The translations under genes were made by a program, and so were the position numbers. Shown piece by piece: positions 21,950-26,158 of a DNA stretch of 26,158 nt. The stretch spans positions 1 to 26,158 of the IMG/VR virus record IMGVR_UViG_3300042346_000474. One strand, 5' to 3'. The first letter of the stretch is position 1. Each line of letters opens with the position of its first letter. The DNA comes from a virus. A model generated the notes under the pieces. That model worked only from the letters and a program-made list of their open reading frames with translations. It did not search any database and was not told the origin of the DNA.

Positions 21950-22168
21950 TTATGACACTTTTCCAGAAATGCCCTCAGAATCGGCCTTGGCGCCCTTTGC
22001 GCCGACGAGGCTTGGCCTACCTAGGCCAGCCCTCAGGACCTGCCGTACGGCGGCAGGGAAGGCCAGTCCTAGGCGCGTGGCCAGCCGCTGGATGTCAGCG
22101 GCCTCGTCGGGGTGCAAGCGCACCTGACGCCACTCGCGCGCGGGCGGCGTCTTAGAACGGAACGTCAT
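21950..22168 (-). CDS. Ribbon-helix-helix-like small protein (72 aa)
   Basis: ATG 22168 lies within the last codons of the Rad52-like gene, giving a 17-bp overlap in another frame. Residues 12-50 read EWRQVRLHPDEAADIQRLAT then RLGLAFPAAVRQVLRAGL: a short strand followed by two helices. That is the layout of ribbon-helix-helix DNA-binding proteins, where the strand contacts DNA as a dimer. The tail is Gly/Ser/Lys-rich. It is a reasonable candidate for the regulator of the palindromic operators just downstream, but no evidence links them. Its last codons (Val-Ser-stop) include TGTCATAA. Confidence 0.62.
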   Translation of the reverse strand: MTFRSKTPPAREWRQVRLHPDEAADIQRLATRLGLAFPAAVRQVLRAGLGRPSLVGAKGAKADSEGISGKVS

Positions 22169-22949
22169 CGCTCGGCTCCTCCTCGGTGAGCGTGAACGCC
22201 TTGCCAGCCATGCTCGCGTCGAGCGCGGCGCGGAACGCTTTGTCCTTATCGCTGATGCGGTCCTTGTACGGCTTCGGCTGGTAGTTGTCCTGCCACCACT
22301 TCAAAGAAGCCGCGGGCAACGAGCCAAGCGTCTTCCCCTGTTGCTTTCCGAAAGGGATGACGACGCTCCTCCAGTCGCCAGCGTCGGCGGTCGGCGTCAC
22401 GACAGGCGCGGGCGCGGGGCGCGACGTCTGCATCGGAGCGAGGTGGTCGTCGACGACGTAAGCGGTGACACGCTCGGCGGCGCTCAGGCTCGGCGGGTCC
22501 CAGCGGAACTTGGTGCCACTCTTGGTCTTGCCCTGATGCTTGCCGCGGTCGCTGACGATGGCCCACGCCTCGGGCAGGTCGTACAGGTAACGGCCGATGC
22601 CGAGGTTCACGACGGCCCGCTTCATGGCGCCGCTCGCCGCGGACTTGAAGGGGTCGATGTCGTCAGCCTTGTTCAGTTCGACTTCGCACGACCCAGTGAC
22701 CGAACGGCCAGCGGTCGTGATGGTCACGACGCATACGGCCGAGGTGCCGATGTTGTGGAACTCCTCGCGGTGCGACCAGTCGAGTCCGAAGACTTCGTCC
22801 AGACGCTCCATCGCGGAGCGGTTGTCGATGTAGGCGAGGATTCGCGCCCACACGGTGCCGTCCTGCTTGTCACCGCACGATTGGATTCGCCACTCGATGC
22901 GGTCTTCGGGGAAGGGCGCCCGAAGTTGGTTGATGATGTCGTTGCTCAT
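22152..22949 (-). CDS. Rad52/Rad22-like single-strand annealing protein (265 aa)
   Basis: Recombination mediator that anneals complementary single strands. Residues 1-130 match the Rad52/22 family: FPEDRIEWRIQSCG, ILAYIDNRSAMERLDEVFGL, DWSHREEFHNIG, DDIDPFKSAASGAMKRAVVN and LGIGRYLYDLPEAW. A Pro/Ala linker (about 165-190) is followed by VVIPFGKQQGKTLGSLPAAS, then LKWW. This is the 'PFGK.KGK.L..LP...L.W' pattern of the small domain at the C-terminus of ExoX-like nucleases. The tail ends PSDDVPF, closely resembling the acidic SSB tip (DDDIPF) used to recruit partner proteins. ATG 22949 is preceded by CTAATCTCCCAACC. It overlaps the following gene by 17 bp. The annealing assignment is good; the role of the two C-terminal elements is inferred. 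Confidence 0.85.
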   Translation of the reverse strand: MSNDIINQLRAPFPEDRIEWRIQSCGDKQDGTVWARILAYIDNRSAMERLDEVFGLDWSHREEFHNIGTSAVCVVTITTAGRSVTGSCEVELNKADDIDPFKSAASGAMKRAVVNLGIGRYLYDLPEAWAIVSDRGKHQGKTKSGTKFRWDPPSLSAAERVTAYVVDDHLAPMQTSRPAPAPVVTPTADAGDWRSVVIPFGKQQGKTLGSLPAASLKWWQDNYQPKPYKDRISDKDKAFRAALDASMAGKAFTLTEEEPSDDVPF

Positions 22950-22959
22950 GGTTGGGAGA

Positions 22960-23172
22960 TTAGTCGTCGTGGCGCAGGATGAGGCCGTTGACGGCGAGGC
23001 CGTCGATGTTGTAGTCGGCGTACTCGTACGCCTCCTCGATGGTCCAGTCGTTCATGGCGGTCAGGACCTTGATGATGCGCGAGTACGAATACACAGGTCG
23101 CTCATGCTTGTCGTGGTTGATGATGGCCGCGTCGAACTGAGCGCGCGGCTCGAGGTACAGGGCTGGCTTCAC
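22960..23172 (-). CDS. Small conserved phage protein (70 aa)
   Basis: I favour GTG 23172, giving a GTGA overlap with the SWIM gene like the other junctions. ATG 23208 would make an 82-aa protein but needs a 40-bp overlap. The core AQFDAAIINHDKHERPVYS, then YSRIIKVLTAMNDWTIEEAY and EYADYNIDGL, is a pattern I know from small phage proteins near replication genes: 'FD.A......VYS...II..L.....T.EEA.E...YN..G'. Their function is unknown to me. The product is acidic and probably globular. It is followed after 10 bp by the Rad52-like gene. Confidence 0.7.
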   Translation of the reverse strand: MKPALYLEPRAQFDAAIINHDKHERPVYSYSRIIKVLTAMNDWTIEEAYEYADYNIDGLAVNGLILRHDD

Positions 23173-23450
23173 TGCTCGTTTATTTCGCTGGTTGCTTTTA
23201 GGGCGCATAGGAAGATGTCGGTGACCGCGTTGCGGGCGGTGAGGATGTGCTTGCACCTGAACTTGGCCGACTGCTCGGCGCGCTCGGCGCGCGTCGCGGC
23301 ATCGAGGGCAGGGAGCAGTTTGAACTGGAAGTGCTCGCATGAGCACTCGCCAATCATGTCGTTGGCCAGCAGGTCGACGAGATGGGCTTCGTCTTTCTTG
23401 GAAGACTTGAACAGGTACCGCGTCGGGCTGTCGTAAACCTTGAAGTCCAT
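23169..23450 (-). CDS. SWIM-type zinc-finger protein (93 aa)
   Basis: ATG 23450 overlaps the previous stop (TAATG). Residues form a CxC...CxH zinc-binding signature: GECSCEHFQFK (C36, C38) and KFRCKHILTARN (C66, H68), spaced 27 residues. The family is SWIM, seen in transposases, helicases and small phage proteins that bind nucleic acid or partners. The protein is little more than the domain, with a basic N-terminus (RYLFKSSKKDEAHL). Its place in the recombination operon suggests DNA metabolism. SWIM-containing Shu2-type partners of recombinases exist in eukaryotes, but direct similarity is not claimed. Confidence 0.72.
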   Translation of the reverse strand: MDFKVYDSPTRYLFKSSKKDEAHLVDLLANDMIGECSCEHFQFKLLPALDAATRAERAEQSAKFRCKHILTARNAVTDIFLCALKATSEINEQ

Positions 23451-23908
23451 TAGAACGGCGACGGCATGTCCTCCAGTCTGACGAAGTTCTTCACTGGGAT
23501 ATGGATGACTGGTTCGATGTCTTGGTCATCCCCTCGGCTGTTGGTCGTGCGGCCGTCCCAAGTTATGGCTTGGGTGCGCGTGTCGTTCACGGTGAACCTG
23601 TAGCAGTAGATGCCGTCGGTCCAAGCGACGATGACGACAGCGGGCTTCGCGGTCAGGGCTTCGTAGCGGACGAGCGTCATGGCTTTCTCGAGCGACGTGA
23701 AGAACGTGCCGAACCTGAAGCGCTCGAAGTTCTTGCCGCGCACCTCGGCCCAGCCGACCACGTGGTCGTTCGGCGCCGTGACGGTGTAATCAATCTTGTA
23801 GTACTTCGGCGTCTTCCTGCACGACACGCCCCAGACGGCCTCGACGTGCTCGATGGCACGTTGCTCGTTTGCTAGGTGGTCTTTGGTCTCGTAGGTAGGG
23901 CGGCTCAC
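23450..23908 (-). CDS. PD-(D/E)XK nuclease-like protein (152 aa)
   Basis: The start is GTG 23908 in a GTGA overlap with the lysozyme stop. The layout after an N-terminal helix (HLANEQRAIEHVEAVW) is KYYKIDYTVTA, then HVVGWAEVRGKNF, a helix EKAMTLVRYEALT and strands AVVIVAWTDGIYCYRF. This resembles the core of PD-(D/E)XK-type nucleases: Asp at the end of the first strand, then WAEV.GK in place of (D/E)XK. The third residue of that motif is Arg, with Lys two residues on, so activity is uncertain. It ends RLEDMPSPF. Phages often carry a small protein of this fold next to annealing proteins. Fold assignment is moderate. Confidence 0.65.
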   Translation of the reverse strand: MSRPTYETKDHLANEQRAIEHVEAVWGVSCRKTPKYYKIDYTVTAPNDHVVGWAEVRGKNFERFRFGTFFTSLEKAMTLVRYEALTAKPAVVIVAWTDGIYCYRFTVNDTRTQAITWDGRTTNSRGDDQDIEPVIHIPVKNFVRLEDMPSPF

Positions 23909-24333
23909 AGTTTGCTGATTGCGTTCTTAGTCGTGGCGGGGACGCGGCTCAGGTCGTAGCCAAGTTGGCGGAACCGACCGAGGCCGCAGTTCCACGCGGC
24001 ATAGACTTCGCCAGCGGTGGGCTGACGGCCGAGCGCCTTGGCGAGCGAGCGCTCGAGGTAGGTAAGGTACGTGCGGGCGTACTCCTTGGACTTGGAGTAG
24101 TCGCGCGCGGCGTAGTAGGGCCAGACAGGCTGGCCGCTGGCCTTGCGCAACTGGGAGGTGTGCTCCCATCCGATGGACCAGAACTGGAACGCGCCGACGG
24201 CCTTGCCGTTGTCGCCGATGGCGCTGGCGCGGTTGTTGCTTTCCACGTACGCGACGCGCTCGAGGAACTGGTCAGTGATGGCCGTAGCGTGAGCCGCCGC
24301 GGCGCTGAGGAGTAATGCGATGATGTATTTCAT
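23905..24333 (-). CDS. Secreted SLT-type lysozyme / lytic transglycosylase (142 aa)
   Basis: I chose ATG 24333 (MKYIIALLLSAAAAHATA), which gives a clean signal peptide; the longer frame to 24354 adds seven residues before it. Cleavage is likely after AHA or ATA (residues 16-18). The mature part begins ITDQFLERVAYVESNNRASA with E31 in the 'ESNN' catalytic context. GKAVGAFQFW follows, then YAAWNCGLGRF near residue 111, the AxN-type motif of this fold. It cuts peptidoglycan glycan strands. It lies inside the replication operon and not next to a holin, so it may serve host lysis or another cell-wall step. A TTGACG lies 40 bp upstream but implies a near-leaderless transcript, so I do not call a promoter. 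Confidence 0.8.
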   Translation of the reverse strand: MKYIIALLLSAAAAHATAITDQFLERVAYVESNNRASAIGDNGKAVGAFQFWSIGWEHTSQLRKASGQPVWPYYAARDYSKSKEYARTYLTYLERSLAKALGRQPTAGEVYAAWNCGLGRFRQLGYDLSRVPATTKNAISKL

Positions 24334-24375
24334 GGTGGATACGTAATGGTGCAATGTGGGGCTTTTGCGTCAACC

Positions 24376-25068
24376 TCAACTTTGCGTATTAGCGCTGACC
24401 GCGTCGAAGAACTCCCTGAGCCGCGCGACGAAGGCCGCACCTGTCTCAGGCTCGACGAAGCGGGCGCCTAGCGCCGCGCCGTTGTGGTTCGTCGTGATGA
24501 TGGTCGGCAGGGCGTTGGCCGTGCGCTCGTCAATCAGTTGGAACAGGATGGAGCCAGTGCGCTCGGTCGTCTTCTCCTTGCCGAGGTCGTCGATGAACAA
24601 CAGTTCGTCCTTGCACCACTGGTCGACGATGCGGTGCCACGTGCCGCGAGTGTAGCCCTCGGCCAGTTGGAACTCGACGTCCCTCATGCTCAGGTGCGTG
24701 ACCTTAGGCAGGGGGTGGAGGCGCTTGCAGATATGCCACGCCGTCCTGCTCTTGCCAGTCCGCGTCGTGCCGTGGATGAGCAGGTTGCCCTTGCCTGTCA
24801 GCGGCGTCCAGTTGCGGGCGATGTCGGCGAGCCGCGGGCTGAGGCGCTCGAGGTCGGTGTCCCTGTAGAGCGGCGGCACGGACAGCGGCGGGGTGCTGTT
24901 AGCCACGCGGCGAATCTCGCTGGCCTGAGCGTCGACGTCAGCCTTGGCTAGGCAGTCGGCTTTGCCGCAGACCTCGGGCGCCTTGAACGTGATGTGTCCG
25001 AAGGCAAGGCCGCGCGTCTCGACGCCGCAGTACAGGCAGTTGCCAGTGTTGTGATTAGAAGTCTCCAT
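24376..25068 (-). CDS. DnaC-like AAA+ helicase loader (230 aa)
   Basis: Loads the replicative helicase on DNA melted by the initiator. An N-terminal zinc cluster has CLYCG (C11, C14) and EVCGKADCL (C34, C39). The AAA+ core has Walker A GTTRTGKS (100-107), Walker B LLFIDDLG (156-163) and sensor 1 TIITTNHNG (189-197). The final Arg in FVARLREFF suits an arginine finger or sensor 2. The usual GxxGxGKT P-loop has Thr-Arg inserts (GTTRTGKS), a common variant. ATG 25068 overlaps the initiator gene by 14 bp, like O and P genes in lambdoid phages. The helicase itself is not in the window and may be the host's. Confidence 0.85.
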   Translation of the reverse strand: METSNHNTGNCLYCGVETRGLAFGHITFKAPEVCGKADCLAKADVDAQASEIRRVANSTPPLSVPPLYRDTDLERLSPRLADIARNWTPLTGKGNLLIHGTTRTGKSRTAWHICKRLHPLPKVTHLSMRDVEFQLAEGYTRGTWHRIVDQWCKDELLFIDDLGKEKTTERTGSILFQLIDERTANALPTIITTNHNGAALGARFVEPETGAAFVARLREFFDAVSANTQS

Positions 25069-25759
25069 GGTCGTTAGCGGTCAGGGTTTTCTTGGTGGGG
25101 GTGGTGGGCTTGCGAAGAGGGAAGAGTCCGTACCAGCCGTTGCGGATGGTAGCGCTCACGATGTCGACCGCGGCGGTCGCGTGGTCGGTGCCGCTGGCCT
25201 TGGCCTGAGCCGCGATGACTCCGACGTTCATCTCGAGAGAGCGCTGGGTCAGGGGACGCTTGATGTCGGCCCGATGATTCGCGAAGTCGGTGACAGCCTT
25301 GATGGTCCTCTCGTTCACATCCAATCCTTGAGCAATCAAAGCACCCTCAATGTTTATAGTATTATCTTCTTTCTTATTCTCTTTTCTATTGGTGGCGGTT
25401 TCCTGCCTAGGGGGCTGGAGGTTTTCCGCCTGAGGGGGGCGGAGGTTTTCCGCCGTGGAACTCTTCTTCAAGTCCCTGATGGCCTTGGCGTACACCGTCG
25501 TGATGCGGCGCTGGCCTGAGGCGTCCTGCTTTCGGATGATGACCCCGAGGGTCTCGAGCCGAGTGAGGTACTCCCTGACCTGACGCTCGCCGCAACCGAC
25601 GATGCCGCTCAGGTATCCGTTGGACGCCCAGCATCCCTCGCCGTTGTCGAGCGAGTCGATGATGGACGTCAGGACCTTCTCCGTCAGGCTCAGGTCATCC
25701 CTGAGGACGAGGTCACGCGGCACGAAGATGCCGACGAACTGTAGGCTAGGCTCCTTCAT
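25055..25759 (-). CDS. Replication initiator, lambda O-like (234 aa)
   Basis: ATG 25759 follows the previous gene in an ATGA overlap. The N-terminal winged helix (about 20-95) reads DDLSLTEKVLTSIIDSLDNG, CWASNGYLSGIVGCGERQVR, EYLTRLETLGVIIRKQD: the MarR-like helix pattern of phage replication proteins. A linker (TAENLRPPQAENLQPPRQ) and basic/acidic stretch (NRKENKKEDNTINIEG) follow. The C-terminal part (PLTQRSLEMNVGVIAAQAKA; VDIVSATIRNGWYGLFP) is the typical end, where 'GW.GLF' is conserved. The N-terminal domain should bind origin iterons and the C-terminal one the helicase-loader complex. The linker-coding DNA itself holds repeats and an AT-rich tract, listed separately. Confidence 0.8.
   Translation of the reverse strand: MKEPSLQFVGIFVPRDLVLRDDLSLTEKVLTSIIDSLDNGEGCWASNGYLSGIVGCGERQVREYLTRLETLGVIIRKQDASGQRRITTVYAKAIRDLKKSSTAENLRPPQAENLQPPRQETATNRKENKKEDNTINIEGALIAQGLDVNERTIKAVTDFANHRADIKRPLTQRSLEMNVGVIAAQAKASGTDHATAAVDIVSATIRNGWYGLFPLRKPTTPTKKTLTANDHGDF
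25333..25454. other. Putative replication origin inside the initiator gene
   Basis: Three related 14-bp repeats on the plus strand: GGCGGTTTCCTGCC (25394-25407), GGAGGTTTTCCGCC (25417-25430) and GGAGGTTTTCCGCC (25441-25454). Spacings are 23 and 24 bp, about two turns of DNA. Directly beside them lies a 57-bp AT-rich, strand-asymmetric segment (25334-25390; AGTATTATCTTCTTTCTTAT), which stands out in GC-rich sequence and would melt easily. Iterons next to an AT-rich region within the middle of an O-type gene are the organisation of lambda ori. The repeats fall in the Pro/Gln linker of the protein, which is free to vary. Confidence 0.6.
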
Positions 25760-26010
25760 GCGAGCACGATGGTTCGAGTCCTGCCGTCGTACTCGAAGCC
25801 AATCACGTACCCCTTCTGGCGCAGGGCAGTGACGGCCTCGGTGGCGTAACGCTTGGTCACGCCGAAGTACTCGGCAATAGTCGTGTTCTTGACGGTCACC
25901 TTGCCGTCCACCGCCAGCGCCCGCAGGTAAGCGAGCACCAGCACGTGGAAGGTGACGCCGAGGTCCTTCTTCTCGGCGATGCTGATGGTGAGGTGAGTAG
26001 GGTCGCTCAT
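25756..26010 (-). CDS. Small winged-helix protein (84 aa)
   Basis: ATG 26010 lies one base past the preceding stop and the gene ends in ATGA. Residues read SIAEKKDLGVTFHVLVLAYL, then VTVKNTTIAEYFGVTKRYAT, EAVTALRQKGYVIGFEYDGR and RTIVLA. A helix, the pair 'TIAEYFGVTKRYATEAVTAL' (a helix-turn-helix) and a beta wing ending in TRTIVLA make a compact winged helix. It could be a small transcriptional regulator or an accessory to the initiator next to it. Clear fold pattern, unclear role. Confidence 0.72.
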   Translation of the reverse strand: MSDPTHLTISIAEKKDLGVTFHVLVLAYLRALAVDGKVTVKNTTIAEYFGVTKRYATEAVTALRQKGYVIGFEYDGRTRTIVLA

Positions 26011-26011
26011 G

Positions 26012-26158
26012 TTAGGAAACGAGGCTCACGTTTTGTACTTCGCTCGGGTACGAACTGAAGGTGTTAGTCTTGAGCGCGTTGGCCCAGCGGCGAATCAGTT
26101 CCCAGCGCTCAGCGCGCACCTTCTCGTAAGACGCCGCGTCGAGTTCCAGCAACTGGAC
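26012..26158 (-). CDS. Partial gene at the right edge (3' end only)
   Basis: An open frame enters from the edge and stops at TAA 26014-26012, one base before the next ATG. The visible 48 residues are VQLLELDAASYEKVRAERWE, LIRRWANALKTNTFSS and YPSEVQNVSLVS. An Arg/Trp-rich amphipathic helix is followed by a polar tail. No family can be given from this much. Confidence 0.6.
   Translation of the reverse strand, partial: VQLLELDAASYEKVRAERWELIRRWANALKTNTFSSYPSEVQNVSLVS

Noticed and set aside
20477-21955. 492-aa plus-strand ORF
   Set aside because: It runs opposite two well-supported minus genes. Its protein is dominated by Gly, Val, Asp, Leu and Arg with no domain, as expected from the antisense of GC-rich codons.
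24334-24375. Promoter for the lysozyme gene (TTGACG at 24373-24368)
   Set aside because: The 17-bp spaced hexamer is ACCATT and would leave only about 5 nt of leader. Not enough to call.

Overview
The window looks like about 26 kb of a tailed double-stranded DNA phage genome, probably podovirus-like. The order is replication and early genes, then a non-coding switch region, then packaging, capsid and short-tail genes. Every gene I accept lies on the minus strand, so transcription runs from high to low coordinates, and both window ends cut a gene. The long plus-strand ORFs are shadows of GC-rich minus-strand genes. I saw no tRNA, rRNA, CRISPR array, insertion sequence, integrase or DNA polymerase. 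The host cannot be named. Start sites lack Shine-Dalgarno sequences and often follow C/A-rich leaders. That points to a GC-rich host that starts translation without Shine-Dalgarno pairing; a member of the Verrucomicrobiota or Bacteroidota would fit, but this is weak inference.

Right part (26.16 to 21.95 kb): a compact replication and recombination operon. In transcription order it holds a partial gene, a small winged-helix protein, a lambda O-like initiator, a DnaC-like AAA+ helicase loader, a secreted SLT-type lysozyme, a PD-(D/E)XK-like protein, a SWIM zinc-finger protein, a small conserved phage protein, a Rad52-like annealing protein with an SSB-like acidic tip, and a ribbon-helix-helix-like protein. 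The initiator gene carries three iteron-like repeats next to an AT-rich stretch, the layout of lambda ori inside O.

Middle (21.85 to 15.73 kb): ten genes, nearly all of unknown function, in short transcription units. Four units start with the same module: TTGAC, a 17-bp spacer and TCCACT or TCTATT, with the palindrome GAACACCTGTTC (or a one-mismatch form) overlapping the spacer and -10. Seven genes share a C/A-rich leader just before ATG. This looks like a coordinately repressed early regulon.

Switch region (15.73 to 15.07 kb): about 660 bp without a convincing gene. It holds a hairpin, a G-quadruplex-type motif, CCTAGG repeats, and eleven copies of TATGACA or TATGACG. The same heptamer lies, in the opposite orientation, upstream of three of the four repeated promoters.

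Left part (15.07 kb to 1): the packaging and virion operon. In transcription order it holds a DNA-binding-like protein, a Gp88-like protein, three very small ORFs (one a membrane protein), large terminase, a MerR/excisionase-type protein, portal, a small protein, scaffold, major capsid protein, a small protein, head-tail adaptor, a small beta protein, an aromatic-rich protein, tail nozzle, tail fibre, a GNAT-like protein, and the start of a further probable virion protein. Junctions are mostly ATGA, GTGA, TTGA or TAATG overlaps, so translational coupling is likely throughout.
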